From: Bacteroidales bacterium | GTDB taxonomy: Bacteria; Bacteroidota; Bacteroidia; Bacteroidales; F082 | Direction: 5' to 3' | Length of the DNA stretch: 42,688 nt | Assembly (NCBI GenBank): GCA_017461665.1 | Contig: JAFTXI010000005.1 | Span: 1-42,688 of the forward strand | Shown: positions 1-7,959 of the stretch, one piece after another | Layout of the letters: every line of letters begins with the position of its first letter | Position numbering within the stretch: the stretch's first letter is position 1 | The notes under the pieces: model-generated | What the model was told of the DNA's origin: nothing | What the model saw: only the letters and a program-made list of their open reading frames with translations | Databases searched by the model: none | Position numbers and translations under genes: made by a program

Positions 1-356
1 AGACCGAAACGGTTTGCCGCCCGACCTTTCAACTTTCAAGGGCTGATGTACTACCTTTGCAGACGAGCAAAGGAAAGGGGCGAATGACGGAATAGGGAAA
101 CTCATATATCGCAGATTAATGATAGACCAAATTCAAATATTGCCCTGCAATAATGAAAAATGCACCACCTTTTTGCTCGTTCATAAAAAAGTTGTACCTT
201 TGTGTATCAGGAGTTATCTCATTGGTGCAAAACAATAAAGGACTCTGAAATAGGAACGGTTGCCATCTCGTTACCCAATTTCCATGCAACCCGAATAACC
301 GTTTAATTCTAAGATAATTGCAAATTCTGCGATTTTTAATGAAAAAATACACAATC
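1..356. other. Left-edge region without a convincing gene
   Basis: No convincing coding sequence is seen here. A leftward reading frame of 78 codons (116-352) has no recognisable domain or composition and is probably chance. The stretch holds two rightward TAnnTTTG motifs (52-59 and 195-202) and an imperfect inverted repeat, AACGGTT near 256 answered by AACCGTT near 297 and followed by TTTAATT. The octamer TCTGCGAT near 327 is the inverse of ATCGCAGA near 108, so 100-345 could be a small inserted element or a short RNA gene. The first 100 bases are not recognised. Confidence 0.35.
173..202 (+). promoter_or_regulatory. Candidate promoter with no gene behind it
   Basis: TTG at 173-175, a 19-base spacer and TACCTTTG at 195-202 match the Bacteroidota promoter consensus closely. 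Transcription would start near 209 and run toward the 3' end of pdxA, which lies on the other strand. No rightward reading frame follows, so the product would be a short non-coding or antisense RNA. The inverted repeat at about 256-303 could end it. Confidence 0.4.
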
Positions 357-1379
357 TCAGAGATTATTTAACCTGTTTCTCATCACGTCTATTGCGAGAT
401 AGATGGCATGACGGAATGAGTCGGGATTTGCAATGTTCTTATTTGCAATATCGTAGCCTGTTCCGTGGTCGGGTGCTGTTCTTATTATTGGAAGACCCGC
501 AGTGAAATTGACGCCGCCATCAACAGCAAGTGTTTTAAATGGAATCATGGCTTGGTCGTGATACATGCACAAAATTCCGTCATATTTCAGCCATGCTGCC
601 GAGCCGAAGAATCCGTCTGCCGAGAAAGGACCAAACACGAGCATTCCCTTGCCGCGTGCTTCTTTTATCGCAGGTATCACCATGTCTATCTCTTCTCTTC
701 CATAAAGTCCTCCATCACCAAAGTGAGGATTCAATCCCATAACTGCCAAACGAGGGTACGAGATATTGAAATCTTGTTGCAATGTCTTGTTAAAGACTTC
801 CAACTTACTAACAATCAAATCTCTTGTAATCATAGCTGGGACTTCTTTAAGAGAGATATGATTTGTTACGCTACCAATACGTAACTTATTCCAAATCATA
901 AGCATAAGTGGAGTATATTCCGGGCAGAAAGAACTGATATATTTCTTTTGACTTGAGAAATGGAATTGTTCAGACTGAATATTTTTCTTATTGACAGGAG
1001 CTGTCACTAACACATCAATGTTATTTCTATATAAATCGTTGACTGCCAACCTCAACGCATCGAAAGAAGCTTTACCAGCGATGTCGGTAGATATTCCCGG
1101 TTCTATCTTCAATTCCGAATCGGTATGATTGATTATATTTATTCTACCTTCTTGAGCCTGACGAACATCTCTAATCACAGCGTAAGAGAGCTCTTCCATG
1201 TTAAAATTCTTCTTGTAATACGAAAAGACTTTCGATTGCCCATATACGACTGGAGTAAACGATTCGAAGATACGACTATCGCACAAAGTTTTTAAAATAA
1301 TTTCGTAACCTACACCATTGATGTCACCTTGTGTAATACCTACTAAGGGCAATTTCTTTGAGTCTTTCTGTGTTAGCAT
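357..1379 (-). CDS. pdxA: 4-hydroxythreonine-4-phosphate dehydrogenase
   Basis: PdxA oxidises 4-phosphohydroxy-L-threonine in the DXP-dependent route to pyridoxal phosphate. The 340-residue length fits the family. The N-terminal GITQGDINGVGYE motif, NPHFGDGG and the GLPIIRTAPDHGTGYD block are all present. The three metal-binding histidines align at H174, H219 and H274 (E. coli H166, H211, H266), and the substrate residues K282, N291 and R300 are kept. An oddity: the family G-H-T-E segment (E. coli H136, T137) reads S-Q-K-K here at residues 143-146, so two phosphate-side ligands are replaced. The gene has its own promoter 90 bases downstream of the M16 gene. The ATG at 1379 follows that promoter by about 17 bases. 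Family assignment is very secure; the effect of the substitutions is unknown. Confidence 0.94.
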   Translation of the reverse strand: MLTQKDSKKLPLVGITQGDINGVGYEIILKTLCDSRIFESFTPVVYGQSKVFSYYKKNFNMEELSYAVIRDVRQAQEGRINIINHTDSELKIEPGISTDIAGKASFDALRLAVNDLYRNNIDVLVTAPVNKKNIQSEQFHFSSQKKYISSFCPEYTPLMLMIWNKLRIGSVTNHISLKEVPAMITRDLIVSKLEVFNKTLQQDFNISYPRLAVMGLNPHFGDGGLYGREEIDMVIPAIKEARGKGMLVFGPFSADGFFGSAAWLKYDGILCMYHDQAMIPFKTLAVDGGVNFTAGLPIIRTAPDHGTGYDIANKNIANPDSFRHAIYLAIDVMRNRLNNL

Positions 1380-1402
1380 AACGTATTAGTTTTGAGAGAC
1401 TT

Positions 1403-1432
1403 CAAAGGTAGAAAAAAAATATTAAAAATCAA
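1403..1432 (-). promoter_or_regulatory. pdxA promoter
   Basis: On the minus strand TTG (1430-1432), a 19-base AT-rich spacer and TACCTTTG (1403-1410) form a near-ideal Bacteroidota promoter. Predicted transcription start is near 1396, giving a leader of about 17 bases before the pdxA ATG. Confidence 0.7.
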
Positions 1433-1469
1433 ATATTAAGCGTATTTTTTTAATATTTTTTTAATATTC

Positions 1470-2708
1470 TTACAATCCTTTATAAATCAATAAATTAAGA
1501 TTACCATTATCAAATATCTCATTTGCAACGTCCAATATATCAATAGAATTGAGATTTCTAATTTTTATTATTGTCTCCGACAGCGGTTCTATTCCTTCTC
1601 GAGAGAAAGCCGCTCTCGTCATTGCGAGCAGTTCTCCGAGTCCAGATTCGCTGCTCAACGCCAATTGTCCCACGAGCTGATTTTTTGCATTGGATAATTG
1701 GATCGTACCCAACGTATTGTTTTTCAATTTATCTAATTCTTTATAGACCAAGTTAACAGCCTTATCCAAGGAATGAGGATCTACGCCCATATAGATAGAG
1801 AAATTGCCCGTGTCGGAGTAAGCATTATATTGAGATTCTATTGTATATGCAAAACCATATTTCTCTCTTATGTTGAGATTCAGTCGCGAGTTCATTCCGG
1901 GACCACCTAAAATATTGTTAAGCAGAACCATCGGCATTTTCTTCTGACTATCGATGTTATATGACAAGCCACCTATGATACAATGCGAGAGATGATAGTT
2001 TCTCTCTTGAATCTCAGTAAATGTCGGCAACCTATTGAATTTGTCACGATGAAATTTCGTCTCACGACATTGATAATCGCCGAAGTATGTAATTATTTTA
2101 TTTTTAAACTTCTCAAAAGAAATATCTCCTATTGTCGCTATCACCATTCTATTGGTAGAATAGTTGTTTCTCTGGAAGCGACATAAATCACTGCGTGTAA
2201 ATCCCTCAACCAACTCTTTAGTTCCCAAAATATTTCTTCCCATCTCATGACCTTTATAGAGATTATTTTCAAAGTCGTCATATATTTCTTCAGCTGGACT
2301 ATCGCGATAAGAATTTATCTCATCGAGAATAACCTCTTTTTCTTTCTCGAGTTCATTTTCAGGATATACGCTATTGAAAGCCACGTCGGAGATAAGCTCT
2401 ATGGCTTTATTGTAATATTCCTTTAAAAATGAGGCGTGGATACAGGTTTCTTCTTTGGTCGTATATGCGTTGAGTTCGCCTCCGACATTTTCGAGGCAAC
2501 TCAACACATGATAAGCTTTACGTTTCTTTGTTCCTTTGAAAAGCATGTGCTCTATAAAATGAGCCAAGCCGTTTTCGTTCTCTGCTTCGTCACGCATCCC
2601 TGTGTTAACCATCAGAGAGAGATGAGCGACAACACCTTTTCTTTGTTTATGTAAAATCTTTATGCCGTTAGGCAATATAAATACATTTATCTTTCCTTCT
2701 TCAAGCAT
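1470..2708 (-). CDS. M16 family (insulinase-like) zinc metallopeptidase
   Basis: A 412-residue processing-peptidase-type protein. The inverted zinc motif HxxEH is at residues 50-54 (HFIEH) and the third zinc ligand fits E130 in the KEKEVILDEI segment, at the expected spacing of about 76 residues. The C-terminal half holds the usual second M16 domain with the R/Y-containing GPGMNSRLNLNIREKYG segment. No signal peptide is seen, so it probably acts in the cytoplasm or by a route not visible here. It begins 4 bases after the stop of the upstream lipoprotein gene, so the two are very likely co-transcribed. The peptidase is probably active because all ligands are present. Its substrate is unknown. 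Confidence 0.9.
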   Translation of the reverse strand: MLEEGKINVFILPNGIKILHKQRKGVVAHLSLMVNTGMRDEAENENGLAHFIEHMLFKGTKKRKAYHVLSCLENVGGELNAYTTKEETCIHASFLKEYYNKAIELISDVAFNSVYPENELEKEKEVILDEINSYRDSPAEEIYDDFENNLYKGHEMGRNILGTKELVEGFTRSDLCRFQRNNYSTNRMVIATIGDISFEKFKNKIITYFGDYQCRETKFHRDKFNRLPTFTEIQERNYHLSHCIIGGLSYNIDSQKKMPMVLLNNILGGPGMNSRLNLNIREKYGFAYTIESQYNAYSDTGNFSIYMGVDPHSLDKAVNLVYKELDKLKNNTLGTIQLSNAKNQLVGQLALSSESGLGELLAMTRAAFSREGIEPLSETIIKIRNLNSIDILDVANEIFDNGNLNLLIYKGL

Positions 2709-2712
2709 CTCG

Positions 2713-3780
2713 TTATTTCATCCACATTTTAAACAAATCCTCGTCTTTAGCGAGTGACTTGCCCTTTGTTGTTCCTCTCTTTGACAGCCAGCTGTTTTCT
2801 TCTGCCAATCCATCTTCATCTTTCAAGATACGATATGAGTTCTTTGGTTGCAAATCTGGGTTACCACTTGTTTCCAACAAAACTACTGCTGCATGGAAAT
2901 CTTCCAAACCGGCATCTGTTTTCTTACCGCTGAAGATGAAAGCCTGCTGAGCATAATATCCACCAGGATAACCTTCAACAACATAATAACATGTGAAGTT
3001 ATCACTTTCTCCTGTTATCTTAACTCCGTAAGCTATCACTTCATCATATACGTTATTCTCTCCATCTATCAACTGTTTTCCGTAGAAGTTCATCTGTTTG
3101 CTGTCGTAAACAAATCCCATATAACGGTCGTTATAATGTTGTATTGAATCAGGATTTTCAGCGTATGATTCATAGATAAGGATATGAGGAGAAGATACAT
3201 ATTCGCCGCTCATATCAGGAGGGGTGACACCAGAATATACTGGAAATTTCTCTGTTACAGCATCATAAATTTCATCTGGCAAAACATAGTCTGGAAGAAC
3301 ATGTACCAAATTATTCTCGTCTTTTAAATTAAGACTACCTTTGTAATATCCTTCCACCTTATTGCTATATTGGTCGGTACATTCAATTTCAAATATATAA
3401 CCTTGATTTGACTTCTCTATAACAAGACTTCCAGTGTTAATGGTAGCCATGTTGGTATATGTTCCGTTTGATGTAAAACCTGTCACCCATGAACCTTCAA
3501 GGTCTGTAAATGTTTTACTTGGGAGGCTCTCAGCTTGAGGAGAAGCAATATTAAAATTGATAAAATCCGAGCCATTTTCTGTATAAAGACGTAAACTCAA
3601 ATTAAATCCGCCACCTTCGGCTTCACCATTGTTGATAATGGTTCCTGATACTATTTCATAGACGTCCTCGCCTACCTTAAAGTAATGTTTTGGTAATTTA
3701 TTTCTTCCGCAAGAAAATGCAAGAACTACAACTAAAATCAATGTGCTAATCTTTAGTAAGTTTGATGTAATACTTTTCAT
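2713..3780 (-). CDS. Lipoprotein with a repeated-family N-terminal domain
   Basis: A 355-residue lipoprotein. The signal sequence ends in the lipobox VLAFSC with C24 as the lipidated cysteine. Residues about 33-165 (from HYFKVGEDVYEI to VEGYYKGSL) match the whole mature part of the small lipoprotein at 11098-11583: same order of YFK-G, a serine-asparagine-rich middle, G-W-V/L-G, and a final E-G-Y/E-K strand. That makes the two paralogues. Residues about 190-340 form a second, unrecognised beta-rich domain that the short paralogue lacks. The gene is first in a unit with the M16 peptidase and is preceded by a promoter at 3797-3804. Function is unknown; it probably sits in the periplasm or outer membrane. 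Confidence 0.75.
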   Translation of the reverse strand: MKSITSNLLKISTLILVVVLAFSCGRNKLPKHYFKVGEDVYEIVSGTIINNGEAEGGGFNLSLRLYTENGSDFINFNIASPQAESLPSKTFTDLEGSWVTGFTSNGTYTNMATINTGSLVIEKSNQGYIFEIECTDQYSNKVEGYYKGSLNLKDENNLVHVLPDYVLPDEIYDAVTEKFPVYSGVTPPDMSGEYVSSPHILIYESYAENPDSIQHYNDRYMGFVYDSKQMNFYGKQLIDGENNVYDEVIAYGVKITGESDNFTCYYVVEGYPGGYYAQQAFIFSGKKTDAGLEDFHAAVVLLETSGNPDLQPKNSYRILKDEDGLAEENSWLSKRGTTKGKSLAKDEDLFKMWMK

Positions 3781-3796
3781 GACAATTTATTTTTTG

Positions 3797-3804
3797 CAAA
3801 TGTA
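3797..3804 (-). promoter_or_regulatory. -7 element for the lipoprotein/M16 unit
   Basis: TACATTTG on the minus strand, 17 bases before the ATG at 3780. No clear -33 TTTG is seen in the AT-rich upstream stretch. Confidence 0.5.
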
Positions 3805-3892
3805 AAAATTATTTTTTTTGGTATCACGATTTTAACATTAATTAACATAAATAATTTTTTATCTGTAATAACATCAACAAGGAAACGTTTAT

Positions 3893-3900
3893 TATATTTG
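3893..3900 (+). promoter_or_regulatory. -7 element for the outer-membrane protein/waaA unit
   Basis: TATATTTG matches TAnnTTTG. Its last three bases form an in-frame TTG that could be mistaken for a start codon, but transcription should begin near 3907, so translation must start at the ATG at 3925. Confidence 0.6.
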
Positions 3901-3924
3901 CAAAATAAAAATTTTAGATTCGAG

Positions 3925-4692
3925 ATGAAACTAAGACATTTACTATTATCTGTATTTATCTTAACGCCATTTTTTATTGTGGCACAGAAAGATATTACGA
4001 AAGAATGTATATCAACGGTGATGTTCAGCGCAACATATTCCTATCAATTTCCTGGCGCCGACACCAAGATACTTTATGGAAACAATTCCACTGTAGGTGC
4101 TAGTATTCACTACAAAACCAACAAGAATTGGCTTTGGTCTCTCAATGGCAATTTCATTTTCAGCGATAGGATAAAAGCATCACGTGAAGAGATATTGGGC
4201 ATCATATTAGACAATGACGGACAATTGATTACTGGCGACGGTATATACGGAAGTTACGCTATGTTTGAGAGAGGTTTTCATATCAACGCCAAGTTTGGTA
4301 AGTTATTTAGCGTATTGGCTCCCAATCCTAACAGCGGATTTTTCGTTAACGGAAGTTTAGGCTATCTGCTCAACAGAGTCAGAATTGAGTTCTCTTCCAA
4401 CGCTTCACCTCCGCAAAACTTAGACGGTGACTATCGCTACGGATACGACAGAATGCGTGGCGGTCTCGCCTACTCTGGTGAATTCGGTTATCTGTTTATG
4501 AGTAACACAAGAGTCTTTAACTTCTCACTCTCGATGGAATTTGTACAAGCTCACACCAAGTCGTTGCGCGAGTGGGACTTCAACCTCATGGGACCAGATC
4601 TAAAATCTTATATCGACAGATATATTGGAATAAAATTCGCCGTTTATATCCCTACATATAAAAGAATGCCTGCCGATTATTATTACTTCTGA
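3925..4692 (+). CDS. Predicted outer-membrane beta-barrel protein
   Basis: A 255-residue exported protein. Residues 1-20 form a signal peptide ending in VAQ. The mature part alternates hydrophobic and polar residues, has many aromatic residues at strand ends (SYQFPG, NWLWSLNGNFIF, GYLLNRVRIEF, KFAVYIPTY) and finishes on an aromatic residue, YYYF, as outer-membrane barrels often do. The start was set at the ATG at 3925 because the in-frame TTG 27 bases upstream lies inside the promoter. The stop is 2 bases before waaA, so the pair is co-transcribed. I do not recognise the family. The context suggests an envelope or LPS-related role, which is inference only. Confidence 0.6.
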   Translation: MKLRHLLLSVFILTPFFIVAQKDITKECISTVMFSATYSYQFPGADTKILYGNNSTVGASIHYKTNKNWLWSLNGNFIFSDRIKASREEILGIILDNDGQLITGDGIYGSYAMFERGFHINAKFGKLFSVLAPNPNSGFFVNGSLGYLLNRVRIEFSSNASPPQNLDGDYRYGYDRMRGGLAYSGEFGYLFMSNTRVFNFSLSMEFVQAHTKSLREWDFNLMGPDLKSYIDRYIGIKFAVYIPTYKRMPADYYYF

Positions 4693-4694
4693 TT

Positions 4695-5915
4695 ATGAGA
4701 TTGTTTTATTCTCTTGCCATAAGATGTTATAGCGGTGCAATCGCTCTCGCTTCTTTGTTCGGAAACAAAAAAGCTTCGGCTTGGTGGAAAGGAAGAAAGA
4801 AACAATGGGATAATTTAAAATATTTTAACATTAACGAAGATTGGCTCTGGATTCACGTCTCTTCACTCGGAGAGTTCGAACAAGGACTGCCGCTCATCGA
4901 AAAATTACGACAAAATTTTCCACAATATAAATTATTACTAACATTCTTCTCGCCTTCAGGTTTTGAATCAAAGAAGAATTTTCAACTCGTCGATAAGGTC
5001 GCTTACATGCCTTCCGACACTTTGGTCAATGCAAAAAAACTCATTAAGAATTTTAACATCAAGGCTGCTTTCTTCGTGAAGTATGACTTTTGGTTCAACT
5101 ATATGAGTGTGTTAAAAAAGAATGATATACCTTTATATTATATATCAACGCTGCTACGTCCAGAACAATACTTCTTCAAACCTTACGCGTTCTGGTTCAG
5201 AAATCAGCTTCTTAACGTGACTCATTACTTCGTTCAAAATGAAGAGACAGCCGAACTTTTAAAATCTATAGGTATCAACAATTCTACAATTACAGGCGAC
5301 ACTCGCTTCGACAGAGTTTTTGAGATAGCAAAACAGTCACAGTCGTTTCCGGAAATTGAAAAATTCATAGGTGGCAGACAATGTATCATCGCAGGAAGTT
5401 CCTGGCAAAGCGACGAGAAACTTCTTATTCCTTTCTTAAAAAAATTACCCGACAACTATTGTCTAATCATCGCACCTCACGACATTTCCGATTCTCATCT
5501 AAAACAGATAACATCTCAACTGAACGATTATCAGCTTTATACAGAATTAGATACTGAAAAAAACAATAAGGTATTAGTAATAAATACAATCGGTATCTTA
5601 AAGAAAATTTACAAATACGCACGTTTTGCTTACGTCGGTGGCGGTTTTATGAGTAGTATCCACAACACTCAAGAGGCTTTGGTCTTTGGCTGTCCCGTCG
5701 TCATCGGTCCTAAATATCATAAGTTTGTCGAAGCCGTCGATTTGGTAGAAAAAGGAGGAATGTTTTCTGTCAACAACCAGAAAGAGTTTGACGAGATTTT
5801 CGAGGAACTGATGTACGACGAGAATTTCTACAACAAAGCCTCCGGCATCTGCCAGGATTATATCCAACTCAGTATTGGAGCGACAGATAAAGTCACTAAG
5901 GCTATAAGACTATGA
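4695..5915 (+). CDS. waaA: 3-deoxy-D-manno-octulosonic acid (KDO) transferase
   Basis: WaaA (KdtA, family GT30) transfers KDO to the lipid A precursor at the inner membrane. The 406-residue length is typical. An N-terminal hydrophobic anchor (about residues 5-22) is followed by the GT30 acceptor-domain motif HVSSLGEFEQG, with the catalytic glutamate at E60. The C-terminal donor-domain motifs are present: IAGSSW, IAPHD, VGGGF followed by H-N-T-Q-E, and GCPVVIGP. The gene follows the outer-membrane protein gene by 2 bases. It converges with lptB, across a composite repeat, close to kdsD, so KDO precursor synthesis, KDO transfer and LPS export genes lie side by side. Confidence 0.93.
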   Translation: MRLFYSLAIRCYSGAIALASLFGNKKASAWWKGRKKQWDNLKYFNINEDWLWIHVSSLGEFEQGLPLIEKLRQNFPQYKLLLTFFSPSGFESKKNFQLVDKVAYMPSDTLVNAKKLIKNFNIKAAFFVKYDFWFNYMSVLKKNDIPLYYISTLLRPEQYFFKPYAFWFRNQLLNVTHYFVQNEETAELLKSIGINNSTITGDTRFDRVFEIAKQSQSFPEIEKFIGGRQCIIAGSSWQSDEKLLIPFLKKLPDNYCLIIAPHDISDSHLKQITSQLNDYQLYTELDTEKNNKVLVINTIGILKKIYKYARFAYVGGGFMSSIHNTQEALVFGCPVVIGPKYHKFVEAVDLVEKGGMFSVNNQKEFDEIFEELMYDENFYNKASGICQDYIQLSIGATDKVTKAIRL

Positions 5916-6080
5916 GTCTATAAGTAGAGACGTACCAATTACACCTACAAAAATAAACACTATGTAATTGATGCGTCTCCAAGATTTTGAAGTTTTGAGG
6001 TCTTGAGTCTCTGCTATTGGACACATTCGATGTGTCCGTACAACTGTAAATTCAATTCCTAATTCCTAATTCCTAATTAA
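5916..6080. repeat. Composite intergenic repeat, copy 1
   Basis: Fills the convergent waaA/lptB gap completely. From left to right: a hairpin with 17-base arms at 5927-5943 and 5963-5979 (GAGACG...CGTCTC ends, two mismatches); four 8-bp units at 5981-6012 (AAGATTTT, GAAGTTTT, GAGGTCTT, GAGTCTCT); the palindrome GGACACATTCGATGTGTCC at 6019-6037; and three perfect ATTCCTA heptamers at 6055-6075. The reverse complement of 31689-31856 matches it almost base for base. It may serve as a two-way terminator, but there is no clear U-tract. Confidence 0.85.
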
Positions 6081-6818
6081 TCAAAACTCTTTCTTTCTTA
6101 ATTCAAAATTGGTTCCCAAGTAATGCGTTCTTACCACTTCGTCGTTGGCGAGTTCTTCGGGAGTTCCGGCTTTAAGCACCTGACCTTCAAAAACTAAATA
6201 TGCTCTGTCGGTGATTGACAGCGTTTCGTTGGCATTGTGGTCGGTGATGAGCACGCCGATATTTTTATTTTTCAGTTTGGCTACTATACGCTGAATATCT
6301 TCTACTGCGATAGGATCGACACCAGCAAAAGGCTCATCCAAGAGAATAAACTTCGGGTCAACAGCTAAGGCGCGTGCTATCTCGGTTCTTCTACGTTCGC
6401 CACCCGAGAGCTGAATACCCTTGCTTTTTCTAATATGCTGAAGTCCGAACTCATCCAACAGTGACTCTAACTTCTCTTTCTGAGCTTCTTTCGACATGCC
6501 TTTTTTGAACTGCATAACCGAGGAGATGTTATCTTCTACACTAAGTTGACGAAACACTGAGGCTTCTTGTGCCAAATAACCGATTCCTAACTGCGCTCTC
6601 TTGTACATAGGAAACTGCGTGATGTCTTCATTGTCTAAATAGACGTGACCAGAGAATGGTTTGATGAGACCGACAGTCATGTAGAAAGTCGTTGTCTTGC
6701 CGGCTCCGTTAGGTCCAAGTAATCCCACAATCTCACCTTGTTTCACCTCAACGCTGACACCTTTTACTACGGTGCGGTTGTTATATTTCTTTACTAAGTT
6801 GTCGGTCCTAAGAATCAT
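6081..6818 (-). CDS. lptB: LPS export ABC transporter ATP-binding protein
   Basis: LptB is the cytoplasmic ATPase that drives LPS from the inner membrane through LptFG to the periplasmic bridge. At 245 residues it has the usual length. Walker A GPNGAGKT is at residues 35-42, the Q-loop LAQEASVFR at about 82-90, the signature LSGGERRR at 137-144 and Walker B FILLDEP at 157-163, followed by the family-typical FAGVDPIAV. The C-terminal extension reads YLGTNFEL. It lies 55 bases downstream of kdsD on the same strand, separated only by an 8-bp array, so the two are probably one unit. An LptF/G-type permease is in this window at 33017. Confidence 0.94.
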   Translation of the reverse strand: MILRTDNLVKKYNNRTVVKGVSVEVKQGEIVGLLGPNGAGKTTTFYMTVGLIKPFSGHVYLDNEDITQFPMYKRAQLGIGYLAQEASVFRQLSVEDNISSVMQFKKGMSKEAQKEKLESLLDEFGLQHIRKSKGIQLSGGERRRTEIARALAVDPKFILLDEPFAGVDPIAVEDIQRIVAKLKNKNIGVLITDHNANETLSITDRAYLVFEGQVLKAGTPEELANDEVVRTHYLGTNFELRKKEF

Positions 6819-6825
6819 ATTTTTT

Positions 6826-6872
6826 AAAGTTTATAGTGTAGTAGTTTTGAAGTTTTAAAGTTTTGAGGTTCA
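6826..6872. repeat. 8-bp unit array between lptB and kdsD
   Basis: Units GTAGTTTT, GAAGTTTT, AAAGTTTT and GAGGTTCA (6841-6872) run without gaps, preceded by AAAGTTTA at 6826. They fill almost the whole gap between two genes that are otherwise arranged as an operon. Confidence 0.7.
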
Positions 6873-6873
6873 T

Positions 6874-7830
6874 TTAAATAATTCCTTCTTTAATAATATC
6901 GTGGATATGTATCATTCCAACGTATTGTCCGTTTTCCATGACGGGTAGCTGTGTTATGGATTTGTTTTGCATCAGTTCTAATGCGTTGACGACGAGGTCA
7001 TCTTTTTCTATTGTCTTAGGGTTACGTGTCATAATGTCGGTGGCTTTCACCTCATTAATATCAGGATGTTTCATGAGCATTCTTCTGAGGTCGCCGTCAG
7101 TGATTATTCCAATGAGTTCATCATCTTTCATCACAGCTGTAGCTCCGAGTAGTTTTTCAGAGATTTCTATGATGACTTTTGTCATGATGTCGTTTTCGTT
7201 TACCTTAGGCACTGCGTTTTTGATGCAGACGTCACCGACTCTGAGGTAGAGGCGTTTTCCGAGTGCGCCGCCAGGATGGAACTTGGCGAAGTCTTGAGAA
7301 CTGAATCCACGACACTTGAGGAGAGCTATCGCGAGAGCATCGCCCATGACTAACTGCGCCGTGGTGCTGGCAGTAGGTGCAAGATTGTTCGGACAAGCCT
7401 CGTGAGGCACGGTGGTGTCTAAGACGTAGTCGGCTTGTGTTGCGAGGAACGACTTAGTATTACCGACGATGGCGACGAGTTTATTCTTCCTTATTTTAAT
7501 GAGAGGAGTGAGTACTTTTATCTCCGGGGTCTCGCCACTTTTAGAGATAATGACGACGACATCTTCGTCTCTGATAATACCGAGATCGCCGTGAATGGCG
7601 TCGGCAGCGTGCATGAAAACAGCCGTCGTTCCTGTGGAATTTAAAGTCGCGACGATTTTTTGTGCGATATTTGCACTCTTTCCAATACCCGAAACTATCA
7701 CATTACCCTTCGAATTTAATATTAATTCGACCACTTTGGTGAAATTATCGGTTAAAAGTTCTTTTAATCCTAATATAGAATTAGCTTCTGTGTCAATAAC
7801 TTGTATCGCGATATCTTTAATATTTTCCAT
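6874..7830 (-). CDS. kdsD: Arabinose-5-phosphate isomerase (KdsD/KpsF type)
   Basis: Interconverts ribulose-5-phosphate and arabinose-5-phosphate, the first step toward CMP-KDO. The 318 residues contain an N-terminal SIS domain (about 30-170, with VVIISKSGETPE and the HEACPNNLAPTASTT segment typical of the family) and two C-terminal CBS domains (about 200-318, with GIITDGDLRR and VGMIHIHDIIKEGI). It is transcribed away from recQ, from a promoter whose -7 box is at 7929-7936, and runs into lptB. With waaA next door the local theme is KDO/LPS biosynthesis. Confidence 0.93.
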   Translation of the reverse strand: MENIKDIAIQVIDTEANSILGLKELLTDNFTKVVELILNSKGNVIVSGIGKSANIAQKIVATLNSTGTTAVFMHAADAIHGDLGIIRDEDVVVIISKSGETPEIKVLTPLIKIRKNKLVAIVGNTKSFLATQADYVLDTTVPHEACPNNLAPTASTTAQLVMGDALAIALLKCRGFSSQDFAKFHPGGALGKRLYLRVGDVCIKNAVPKVNENDIMTKVIIEISEKLLGATAVMKDDELIGIITDGDLRRMLMKHPDINEVKATDIMTRNPKTIEKDDLVVNALELMQNKSITQLPVMENGQYVGMIHIHDIIKEGII

Positions 7831-7854
7831 ATTTTAAAAAAAATTATTTTTTTC

Positions 7855-7936
7855 TTGCTTCTTTAAAATTAAAAATCATAACTTTGTCAAAGAGACTTAA
7901 AGAAAAATTATCTCTGGATAAAACTTTGCAAATATA
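7855..7936. promoter_or_regulatory. Face-to-face promoters for recQ (+) and kdsD (-)
   Basis: Rightward: TTG at 7855-7857, a 21-base spacer and TAACTTTG at 7879-7886. Leftward: TATATTTG at 7929-7936 on the minus strand. Predicted starts are near 7893 (+) and 7922 (-), so the two nascent RNAs point at each other and would overlap by roughly 30 bases. The two promoters could interfere with one another. Confidence 0.5.
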
Positions 7937-7959
7937 AATAAAATTTCATTGAAGAGATT

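Noticed and set aside
116-352. Leftward 78-codon reading frame before pdxA
   Set aside because: No domain, odd composition, no promoter, and it overlaps a rightward promoter and inverted repeats; likely chance.
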